Shown one piece after another: positions 11,301-19,900 of a stretch of 64,000 nucleotides of DNA; within the stretch, counting starts at the first letter, position 1; the number at the start of each line of letters is the position of its first letter. The notes below the pieces were generated by a model. The model was not told the origin of the DNA and did not search any database. It worked only from the letters and a program-made list of their open reading frames with translations. Location: the NCBI RefSeq assembly GCF_000021305.1, contig NC_011774.1, positions 76,002 to 140,001 of the forward strand, in the 5' to 3' direction. This DNA is from Bacillus cereus G9842 (GTDB taxonomy: Bacteria > Bacillota > Bacilli > Bacillales > Bacillaceae_G). Made by a program: the position numbers and the translations under genes.

Positions 11301-13283
11301 GATGAAATCTGTTTGCGAATTGAACGTGGAAAAGTGAACGGAATATCAGCTGATGGGACTGCTTCCGTAGAGAATGCAGAGTATCGAGTTAATTACAGGT
11401 TTAGATGTACTAAAAATGGATTTATTCGATTACCGGTGGATCAGTTTCAAGATCAAATAGGTGTCAATCGCCTTCGATTAAAAAGCATATTAACTGATAA
11501 AGGTGAGCTAAATTCTTCTATTCATGTGGATGTAGTAGCTTGGACTACTTTTCAACAATTATCAGCAGTCCCTTTATTCGCTATTAAAGTAGAAGAGCAA
11601 AGAAAAATTGAAATTGAAAAGCCTAGGATTGAGCAACAAAATATAGAACAAGAAAATTGGTATATTCGAGTTAAAAGTGGAAGGTTTTTAAAGAGATTGC
11701 GATTGCCTTATCATGAGTTAAATTCAATAGAAAGACCACCTGAGATATACATTTCGTATCCGCAGCTATTGGGAATGGTTAAATCGCCAAATGATATCGT
11801 AGAGGTTGATTTGGAATACAGCCTTCCAGAATATACGAATCAAGAATTCTATAATAATGCTACTATACTGGTAGATAAAGAACGGCCTATGATATTAAAT
11901 GAGTATTCCATACAAACAAGGTATACTCCTATTTTATTAAGCTCACCAAAAAATACTAGTTATCTAGAAGTATATTCAATTAGAGGAAATAATAAACGAA
12001 ATCTCCGAGTAGCTGATGTGGATGCAATGAAGGGAATTGTTTATTTATTAGATCGTATAGGTGAGCAAGATGAAGTATATATAAAATACGCATACAAAGA
12101 AGAATGGTATACATATCGAGGGTTCGAAAAGAATGAATCGTTTTTCCATTTAGATTTAAATCCAACACCAGGTCATCGTCACACAGTAGCTGAAAATGGT
12201 TTCCATAGATGGATTCCTATTGAAAGTGATACAGAGCCATTTAAAGTAAAGAAAGAAGGAACTAGCAATCTAGAATTACTAGTAAAACAAATTCATGTGT
12301 ACATATGCCCTTCTGCAGTTAGATTAGTTGATTTAGCTAACCCTAGTTTGCATGGCAAATTTGTAACAGGGTCAGTTCGTAAGAAGGTACTTTTCCATAC
12401 AGATGAAGAGTTTTGGTTTAATCAAAAAGACCAGAAATATAATCCAACCTTGCTTCGATTAGGAAAAGCAATGCTACAGTCCAATAGCACATCAAAAGAC
12501 AACATAACCATTCTTGATACAAGAACAAAGGGTGGAGGACTGGATGAATCTTTATCAAGGGAAATTATTAAACAAGTTAATAAAGAGTCACTATACCATT
12601 GGGACATTGGCTACTTTGATGGAGAAGCTTACCAAGAGAATGGGGTTATAATTATTAGGCTTCCAAAAAGTATATTGAAATCAGAGGATAATCCTAATGG
12701 ATTTATTGAATCCGAAATACAAGAAGCCGTAGCCAAACATAAAGCTTATGGTACATTGCCTGTTATTGAATTTTATAATGAATTCAAGCAGGAAGATGAT
12801 TATAATATTCTTCCAAATCATGAGTTCTTATATAATCAGCATATAGGATATTATAATAGCTCTATAAGTAAAGGTTCGTTTGAAGTAATTAATGCATTCT
12901 TAGGAACAGGGGATAATTATGCTTTACGTATCAATAATGATGCTGAGTATGGCATTACTTTACCTGGTCACTTAATCAATCATAGTACATATGGAATTGA
13001 GATTAAAGCTATAAAAGAGCAAATGGCAACAAAGCGTAGTTTAGGTCAGTTAGAGATATCCTATGATGATGGGACGAAAGAAACAATTGAGTTAGCGCAA
13101 ATCAATCAGCCTCAATGGATGGTTTACAAACAATCAATAAAAGTAAAGTCTAGCGTACATAAGATTGATATCATCTTAAATAAATCTAAAGACATCCGAA
13201 AAGGATCGCTTCTTATTGATTACGTTAAACTAAATGCAATGCCAGTGATATCAGAAATATCTACAGAAATATATGAAATCTAG
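8307..13283 (+). CDS. Giant virion protein with concanavalin-like domain, 1658 aa
   Basis: ATG 8307 follows AAAAGGAGG by about 8 bases and is preferred to the upstream in-frame start at 8274. A beta-sandwich domain near residues 581-790 repeats the pattern of the domain in the preceding protein (GLMFRVQDAQNYYMFVWE against GLIFQAKDPSNFYMMLWE, and a shared HKRI element), so the two proteins are partly paralogous. The last 170 residues look like a jelly-roll carbohydrate-binding module. A tail or baseplate role is inferred. The rest of the protein is not recognised. Confidence 0.8.
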   Translation: MSLEREKQGLDLHDYKSKLSNNTYSMRLGKEVPEGDVNLAYIHVPKVQIEENLSLIDTSYTADNVITKDQLESIVVANEAGELEYVDIVNEDEIKPRPPKGVFPSDKINVTRKFKKNEYKTESALYYKFEIDFHYDSKTAIANEKGVFKKEKYTGQQIELTDENGNLLDDSYKYDIYVIPYKENPRIYSIQVYLHKNTDKNNTIKIRYNHIDKIVKDSSIQAVEKSIEFYTDKNNEIQVDKLSRQMLEGGKLRIINGISAFDQKTEEEVRQASIDNPDKEIFAVVSHSNGEGHKVIVAQRSESDPRTPKIFSHRIVAKYKNDDGKEMQVSVGHITDWVMNYDALLTNEKEEYTGEWKNIGLALDGGKINAKDMIELSLPMGTPSVPMDAKYFIEDGKGNLLYNVTTIVDNNEIESQINEVMSHAAEAKVKQLNVKPWKNALQDNVKIKDEPILHRCTIIPERQKTKWGFTWEANGQGFTEKKMDYKTNWQVCADVAFKKERETKVLDVLDKNKWSTIGISNDLSKWQYSYIASMKKNVIQYLENQNDVCGFYQRNEMINGKTINLMEKTDYQFSVKVKMDDSIDDDCIGLMFRVQDAQNYYMFVWEKDEKSTAEKTYTKEHGKDVAGKIQPCDRAILDEYGFTMKTFSPVNNNMWNTTNSREAYLSSGFGRSHKRILKALPSVLPPSPNQDSWNSGSRYPTDKTNCSFKDITNMTESYASKGWEHGKDYKLTVVVTGDWFRIFISDNPESDELGQLVCQAKDNTHQKGSYGIFSASQRNTLWYDFKMADVIVDTVCTEKKDILLTDTKDKKLSNYAVEDLMAASIKSKAKQLGDATYEVFTYYGKSDGEFTISIDPRTHFVYGRSNDPITGNVVRSKWTTKQNGLTIKGTGFIEYHADGHYTISTVPSVLPTEQIPSTVKDFTWNEPVLLTGENVSIQLEHPNKLKVIPKVPPIRVIGKPYTLEDNEILKADGLKSIIEIFGDIGVYQFLEIPKDIPLDEICLRIERGKVNGISADGTASVENAEYRVNYRFRCTKNGFIRLPVDQFQDQIGVNRLRLKSILTDKGELNSSIHVDVVAWTTFQQLSAVPLFAIKVEEQRKIEIEKPRIEQQNIEQENWYIRVKSGRFLKRLRLPYHELNSIERPPEIYISYPQLLGMVKSPNDIVEVDLEYSLPEYTNQEFYNNATILVDKERPMILNEYSIQTRYTPILLSSPKNTSYLEVYSIRGNNKRNLRVADVDAMKGIVYLLDRIGEQDEVYIKYAYKEEWYTYRGFEKNESFFHLDLNPTPGHRHTVAENGFHRWIPIESDTEPFKVKKEGTSNLELLVKQIHVYICPSAVRLVDLANPSLHGKFVTGSVRKKVLFHTDEEFWFNQKDQKYNPTLLRLGKAMLQSNSTSKDNITILDTRTKGGGLDESLSREIIKQVNKESLYHWDIGYFDGEAYQENGVIIIRLPKSILKSEDNPNGFIESEIQEAVAKHKAYGTLPVIEFYNEFKQEDDYNILPNHEFLYNQHIGYYNSSISKGSFEVINAFLGTGDNYALRINNDAEYGITLPGHLINHSTYGIEIKAIKEQMATKRSLGQLEISYDDGTKETIELAQINQPQWMVYKQSIKVKSSVHKIDIILNKSKDIRKGSLLIDYVKLNAMPVISEISTEIYEI

Positions 13284-13290
13284 TGGTTAA

Positions 13291-13313
13291 TGTAATGCAT
13301 TTCATGATAAAAT
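13291..13313 (+). promoter_or_regulatory. Palindromic operator-like site A with extended -10
   Basis: TGTAATGCATTTCA (13291-13304) is one mismatch from the palindrome that recurs through the window. It is directly followed by TGATAAAAT (13305-13313), an extended -10 element. The next gene starts at 13334 behind AAAGGGAGG, so this is a likely internal promoter for the tail genes from 13.3 kb on, with the palindrome overlapping the polymerase site. Confidence 0.5.
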
Positions 13314-13333
13314 ATTGAAAGGGAGGTATTAAA

Positions 13334-14398
13334 ATGCCTATATATAATTCGAAAGATTTAATACCATTTGTAAATATACTTGAAAAACAGATAGATGAAA
13401 TGAATCAAAATTTGAGCGATTGGAATAGAGAGAAGTATAAAATTCTAAACTTGCCTTCTAAGTTAGATACTGCTTCAACCAATGCATTATCAGCATTAAT
13501 TCGTGCAGATGAAGCTTTAACAGAAATATCTACTGCTTGTTTTGAAAGTACCGCTAATCGGGGAAAACGTCTAGAAGATACACTAAACCAATTGAAAAAT
13601 GAGGTTTATAAAATAGCATCCAGTATTGGTGAGAAAGGGGATACCAGTGGTGGTGAGCTGACAAAAGGAGTATTCTTTGAAGAACTCAATAATGCTATTG
13701 CTTCTGTGGATGTAAATATAGATGACGGATTGAAGTTAGATTATAGATTACGTCAATTACAAGAGATGGCACTTGCAAATGTAGAGAAAATTAATAAAGA
13801 ATTGTTTATACCACATAAGTACAATATTGATATAGAAGCTGAAAGTTTTAGTATCATAAAGTCAAATGGCATATCTTTTATTGATGGTGATGTGAGTGTA
13901 TTAACCTCTGATGGCATGCCCGCTCGTGATGAATATAATCGTTTTGTACAAGGTACTATCACAGAAAAGGGTATCGTAACACTATCTACAACAGCGCAAA
14001 AAGGATGGGTATTATATTTTCCGGTGAGAATGCAATTTAAAGATATCCCTGAAGATTTCTTATATATTTTTATTCAGCAAATGGTTCAGAAGAATAGCAA
14101 AGTTACACAAATTTTATTTGATTTAGAAGAAATCGTAAAGTCAGTCCAAGAAGATATGCAATCCATGAAGGGGGCAAACTGGACAGCTGATTTTTCTATT
14201 ATGAGAAACCATCAAGATGTAGTTAAAGAAGGAATTACACCAAAAGGTTTACAAGTTCAAGTGCAAGATGGAATGGCTAATGTTACTTTTTCATATGCAG
14301 ATCATCCTCATTTAAGCCATTTTATTTTAGAGAAATGGGACGAAAATAAAAAATCCTATATTCCATTCGATGGAAAGCAAGGTATCGTGAGTAAATAG
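13334..14398 (+). CDS. Coiled-coil virion-associated protein, 354 aa
   Basis: ATG 13334 follows AAAGGGAGG. The N-terminal 150 residues are helical and heptad-like, the middle is beta-rich, and the C-terminus has a short fibronectin-like segment ending in GKQGIVSK. The gene is not recognised as a named family. It sits between giant tail genes and is followed immediately by a hairpin terminator, so it may be transcribed both with the upstream genes and from site A. Confidence 0.7.
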   Translation: MPIYNSKDLIPFVNILEKQIDEMNQNLSDWNREKYKILNLPSKLDTASTNALSALIRADEALTEISTACFESTANRGKRLEDTLNQLKNEVYKIASSIGEKGDTSGGELTKGVFFEELNNAIASVDVNIDDGLKLDYRLRQLQEMALANVEKINKELFIPHKYNIDIEAESFSIIKSNGISFIDGDVSVLTSDGMPARDEYNRFVQGTITEKGIVTLSTTAQKGWVLYFPVRMQFKDIPEDFLYIFIQQMVQKNSKVTQILFDLEEIVKSVQEDMQSMKGANWTADFSIMRNHQDVVKEGITPKGLQVQVQDGMANVTFSYADHPHLSHFILEKWDENKKSYIPFDGKQGIVSK

Positions 14399-14419
14399 AC
14401 AGCTTCGGCTGTCTTGTTT
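14397..14419 (+). terminator. UUCG-loop hairpin terminator
   Basis: AGACAGC-TTCG-GCTGTCT forms a 7-bp stem with a very stable UUCG loop at 14397-14414, overlapping the stop codon and followed by a T-rich run. Confidence 0.65.
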
Positions 14420-14449
14420 ACTTTATAACCCAGAGAAAGGACATAACAT

Positions 14450-16915
14450 ATGACTAAGTTTTTAGATGATTTCTTAATTACAATGCCTACAACTCAAAGA
14501 AAAAAGTTAATAGAGTTACTAGAACTTCAGCAAAAAGAAGGTAAAATAAAAACAAATTATGAGATGCAGGCTGAATTAGAGAAATTATTAACAGAATTAG
14601 ATGGGAAAAATAACGGCCCTACTTTTCAAGCTAGAATGCAATCAAAACAGACGAATTCTAAATCGTATAATGAAAATATGGAGGAAATTGCTTTTGATTT
14701 GGCTACATTATTTGAAGCGTCATCTACAATAGATAGGTTTATAGATGATAACAAACAGCTTTCAAAATCTCTATTAGCAACTATTAGAAAAAATGTATAC
14801 GCATTACAAACAAAAGTAAATCGTTACAAGTTAATTATGAAAAATACAGATGGCTTTGTTGATGGAATCCATGAGCAATTTAAGGCACCAGAGTATATAG
14901 AAACTAATGAAACAGTATTACAAAGTCTAAGAAAAGATCGTTTCGATAAATATTTAGACTCCACATTTCTTGCTGAAAATGTAGGTGATGCTTTACAGTT
15001 AGCTGGAGTAGAAACCATTGACCAGTTAAGAACGAACTATGGCCGTAAGCTTGCTCATATAAACGTTCTAAATAGAACAGGGTATCCTAGTGAAAATCCT
15101 AATCATACAATTGACCAAGCTATAGATGGCTCGCTAAATACATATTGGGCAGAAAGTATTTTAGTGGATCAACCAATTAAACAAAATATCAACGACTTAT
15201 GGAAAAATGACTATCAAGAAGTTCCCAAGGATGGGGCGTTATGTGAGTTGGAGATAACTTTGAATGGCGTTACTACTGTCTCAGATATTCATTTTGAACC
15301 ATTTTGTGCATATCCATTAGAGATTGTTAGCATCTATGGTTATGAAACAGAAGATATGAACGGAAAAATGTACGAATTAATTTCTCTGAATCATATCAAC
15401 CCTATGCAGCGAAACAAAAAGTCAGTAAACCTTATGACATTTCAGTTTCCATCTGTTGATGTATCTAAAATTAAAATACTACTACGACAAGAAAACTATG
15501 TAAGTGAGAATTTTATTGTCAACAAAGATGAAGAACAAAACATGCAGCTATGGAGAAAATTATCATCTTCAGAACAATTGATCCCAGATTACAAAAATCC
15601 TAATGAAACCATTGCGGAATTTGATAAAAAGAATGAGATTACTGGTTGGTCTGTTTATTTAGAGAAATTAAAAGAATGGGCTCTTAGTGTCAATGAAAGT
15701 GGAGTACTAGAAAGTGCTAAGCGTGCAATGGAAGCTATAAGGATGGGTGACTATAAAAACCCAATGCTCTTGAAGTTGCAAGCATTATCAAAAGATAAAG
15801 ATAACGCTATTAATAATGATGAGGAATTAAAGAAAAGCTGGAAAGCAGTTAATAAGATTTCATATCTATATGGTGCATACAATATATCAATCTTTGGACG
15901 TAAGTACAAAAACCATTCAATAATGGTAACCGAGCCGCTTCCCTTATCTAGTAACGCAAATAAGATAGGACTAAGCACGGTTGAAAAGCATCATCATCTT
16001 GAAATAGATAATGCAGTAGCTGATCCAATTACAAAAGAGCTCGGAAGCATAAATACAGCTCAAATTACAGATATAGAATACTATATAACGTATAAGAAAA
16101 ATCCTAATGCATCGGATTGGATTCCAATTTTGCCAAATGATAAAAAATACGTATATGGCGAACTGTTATCTGGAGATATGATACAAGGAGATTATCCAGA
16201 ATTCAAAGGACACTCTTTAATTCAATATAGTTTTAGATTCCCAATCGTATCAAATAAGACAGTCGTTTTAAGGAGAAATGGAGTGCCTATGGATCCGCAG
16301 ACATATATTATCTCAAACGATGGGAAGAAGATAGGAATCTTTAGTAAGTACTACTCTGCATCTAGTATTTATACTGTCGATTATAAGCCAACAGATGAAG
16401 CGTATGTAGTTGTATTAGATTATGAAAATAACATTACACCAACCCAGTATATAGATGTAAATGGAGATACAGGAGAAAGTTTTGAATCAGCGGATTTCAA
16501 TAATGCAATTGAGCTGAAGCATAGCCCTTATTTATTTAGAAATTCTCTTTTTAAATACAATGAAAAGGAAAATCGCTATGCTCAAAACGAAAATAAAACA
16601 CCTGAATTCCCTATCATTGTTCGTGTAAATGGTGAAGAATTTAAAAACATAACAAATCATGCTACAAACACATACGACACTGAAAGACTCACTGAAAACG
16701 AAGGAAAGACCTTTGCGCAAATAGGGAAAACAATTGTTTTCGGTAAACCTATTGATGGAGCGAAAATTGAAAACATTACTGTTGATTATTACTACGTGAC
16801 AACTGATATTAGATTAAAAGCAATCCTGCGTCGAAATAGCATGGAAGATGAGTCAGTTACGCCAGCTTTATATAGTTACAGTATTAAGTGTCAATCATAC
16901 GATCAGGAGGTTTAA
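14450..16915 (+). CDS. Virion protein with discoidin-like domain, 821 aa
   Basis: ATG 14450 lies behind GAGAAAGGA. Residues 1-170 are helical or coiled coil. Residues about 217-350 have the discoidin/F5-8C-like arrangement IDQAIDGSLNTYW followed by beta strands, a galactose-binding-like fold that also appears in three downstream proteins. A second beta-rich half follows. The stop is one base before the next start, so translation is probably coupled. A tail or adsorption role is inferred from context. Confidence 0.75.
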   Translation: MTKFLDDFLITMPTTQRKKLIELLELQQKEGKIKTNYEMQAELEKLLTELDGKNNGPTFQARMQSKQTNSKSYNENMEEIAFDLATLFEASSTIDRFIDDNKQLSKSLLATIRKNVYALQTKVNRYKLIMKNTDGFVDGIHEQFKAPEYIETNETVLQSLRKDRFDKYLDSTFLAENVGDALQLAGVETIDQLRTNYGRKLAHINVLNRTGYPSENPNHTIDQAIDGSLNTYWAESILVDQPIKQNINDLWKNDYQEVPKDGALCELEITLNGVTTVSDIHFEPFCAYPLEIVSIYGYETEDMNGKMYELISLNHINPMQRNKKSVNLMTFQFPSVDVSKIKILLRQENYVSENFIVNKDEEQNMQLWRKLSSSEQLIPDYKNPNETIAEFDKKNEITGWSVYLEKLKEWALSVNESGVLESAKRAMEAIRMGDYKNPMLLKLQALSKDKDNAINNDEELKKSWKAVNKISYLYGAYNISIFGRKYKNHSIMVTEPLPLSSNANKIGLSTVEKHHHLEIDNAVADPITKELGSINTAQITDIEYYITYKKNPNASDWIPILPNDKKYVYGELLSGDMIQGDYPEFKGHSLIQYSFRFPIVSNKTVVLRRNGVPMDPQTYIISNDGKKIGIFSKYYSASSIYTVDYKPTDEAYVVVLDYENNITPTQYIDVNGDTGESFESADFNNAIELKHSPYLFRNSLFKYNEKENRYAQNENKTPEFPIIVRVNGEEFKNITNHATNTYDTERLTENEGKTFAQIGKTIVFGKPIDGAKIENITVDYYYVTTDIRLKAILRRNSMEDESVTPALYSYSIKCQSYDQEV

Positions 16916-16916
16916 T

Positions 16917-19900
16917 ATGAGTAAGCCAATCAAAAATAACTCTCAGATGCTATATTTCCAAGCTCGTCAATTGTTTGAACGAGCAAAGCAAAAATTTGAA
17001 GATAACTCTATTCAGTCAGAGCCAAAGCTGATTGCATCTGTATTTAATTCATTTCAAGAATTCTTTACTTCTGTAGGGAAACCAAATATGGTGCCTCGTT
17101 TTGCTCCAGAAGGTGGCCCTCCTTGGAGTGAAGATTTTAATCAAATGATGATAGAAATTAAACAAGATCTTGAGCTATTGTTTCAGGAGATGGATATCAT
17201 AGGGCGATCATTGTATACAGATTTTAATCACAATACTGTGCAGCATGAAATTCTTAATAATCAATATGAAAATATTTTTGATAAAATGAGGGATTTAGAA
17301 ATCTATGCAGAGAAAAGTGAAGATGATATCAAATTTGGCAGAGATGACTTTTTAAATAAAGAAAAGATAGACTATAGCCGTATCGTAGGAAAGCCATTAG
17401 AAATAGTAAATGGGGCTGTAACATTGCCTCAAAAGAGTAGAGAAAATGTCGCTCTAGATTCTAGTGTTACTATTATTGCCGGTAATCGTAAGCAAGATAA
17501 GTTTATTATTGGCACTGAATCAAATGGATTTCCAGGTAACAATACAGAAATACATAGTGTTACGGATGATATTCTAACAAATAAGAATTATATTCCTACT
17601 TTCTTAGGAGAAGAAAACAATCATAGTGATTATTCAGCTGTCTTAGATGGCTCGCCTAACACATGGTTTGAATATGAAAAAGTAAATGTCCGAGAGCATG
17701 ATAAAGTGCGTGTGGCAAAAAACTTAGGCTGGAATTATCAAGTGCATGGCAATCAAACCATACAATGGGCTGAGGATGCAGATAATGGCAGCTTAAAACT
17801 ACATATGCAAATTATATTAAAAGAGGAAAAAGTTATTAATGAAATCAATTTGAATATGTATACTCCTTCTAATTATGGAGCAAAGACAGCTGTTATTAAA
17901 AATATTTTAGTATCTGATGGGAAGAATCAGCCGAAGTCAGTCCTACCTAAAGACAAAAAGGAAAATCAATATCAGTTTCATTTTGCACCAGTAAAAGCAA
18001 AAGTAATCTCGATCCTATTTGAGCAATCTCATAAATACATTACAGATATAGGTCATATCTTTTATGAGAAGAAAACACAATCAGAAGATAAGTCTGAATA
18101 CGCAATGGATATGGCTACTAAAAAATATAAATATGCACCTCGTGTAGAAGGCCCATTGATTTCTCTTGAAGATTTAGGTATAGAAGTAAAAGTAAATGAG
18201 AGTAGTGTAGAAGCGAACTATCCTCTATTGGGTGAAACGAATATTAAAGCAACAAGTATTGGTGAAACAATCAATCGCCTTATGAATAGTATTGATTTAG
18301 ATACTATAGATATGGGAGTAGAAAAATTTGAAGGATTCAGATGGTGCATAGGAATTAGGGATATAGAGATATGGTCATGTGAGTATGAAGAAGAAGGAGA
18401 GCTAGTTACGTTTCCATTTTTCTTTGATAAAGCACTAGATAAAATATCTTTAAATGTAAATCAGAATATCCCACAAATGTTCTCTGAAAATCCTGAGTTA
18501 TCTTATGAATGGTTAAAGTATTTTATCTCTATAGATGATGGAACTACATGGCACCCTATAACACCGCTGCAGCATCAAGTGCTTTCTGATGAACAGCCAC
18601 CAAAGATATATACAGTCCGAACTGTAGAAAGTTCCAAGCAAAAATTAGAACAAAAAGATGCTTATTTAGAATCAGAATATCCTGTTTATAGCTTGCGACT
18701 AAAGGTGTTAGGACGTAGACCAAATGATTACACTGTAGAAGGATTCATGCTTAAAGACTATGCTTCAGCACCACAATCAGCAAATTCATTCTTGCAAGCC
18801 AGTCCTATACTAACAGGGTATAATTTTAATTTACAAACTATAAGTACGGTTTCAAATAGTTACGAGAGTGAAAAGAGTTATAAAAAAGCAAATACAATAG
18901 CTCCTGATATTATTTATAAAGAAACTCCCGATGATCCAATTACCGAAACTATTGAACCATCAAATCTAAAGATTAGTATTCTTAATAAATCAGCTCAATG
19001 GTGTGATGATAAGGATTTAACACTGAAATGCAAAGCAATAAGTAACAATAGTTTATCAAAAGCTGAATTATATATTGGACCGAAGAAAAAAGAAACCAAA
19101 ACCATTTCAGGAGCAGAATCAAATTTTGAATTTACGATACCAGCGCTTATGCTTCCTAAAGGAACTACAACCATTTCAGTGAGAGCATACGACCAAAAAG
19201 GTATGGCATTTGATGTATGCATATTTGAAGTTGTAACTTGTGACAATATGCCAGAAGAAGATAAGCCAGTTGAACCGGATAAGACAAAGGGTATGTCAAT
19301 TATCTTAGATAAATATCCAATAACACTATGTGAAAATGATCAACTTATCTTCTATGGAAGTGTTCAGGCCTCATCCTCCATACGTAGCATTAGTTATACT
19401 ATAAACGGCATATTATTTGAACCTGAAGAAGCGGTATTGCAAGCAATGAATACTAGTAATTCAAAGGTAGATCTTATGGAAATAGAGGATTTCGGGGAAT
19501 GGTTAGATGCTTTTGAAGAACAAGAAGGATGTGGCTGTAAAAACAAAAAGAAACAACCAGTTTCTATACAAGAAATGCCAGCGATCAGTATCATGGGCAT
19601 TAATGAATCTAGCATATACGTAAAAGTCCCTTATCAGAAACTTACTGATTTAGGTATTAAAAAAGGTGACGCTGTAACAGTTAGCATAACTGCATATGAT
19701 ACTCAAAACTTATCTATTAACAAAAGCTTTTCATTTGTAGTGGAAGACTGCCGTAGACCAGATACAAATCATGAAGGCAAAAAGAGAGTTCGAGATTGCT
19801 ATAAATTAGAGGACATTACTCTTTATTATTATCTTTATAACGACAATGGCTCTCATGAGATTAAAATGATACATATTCCAGCGTCTACGCTGCCTTTAAC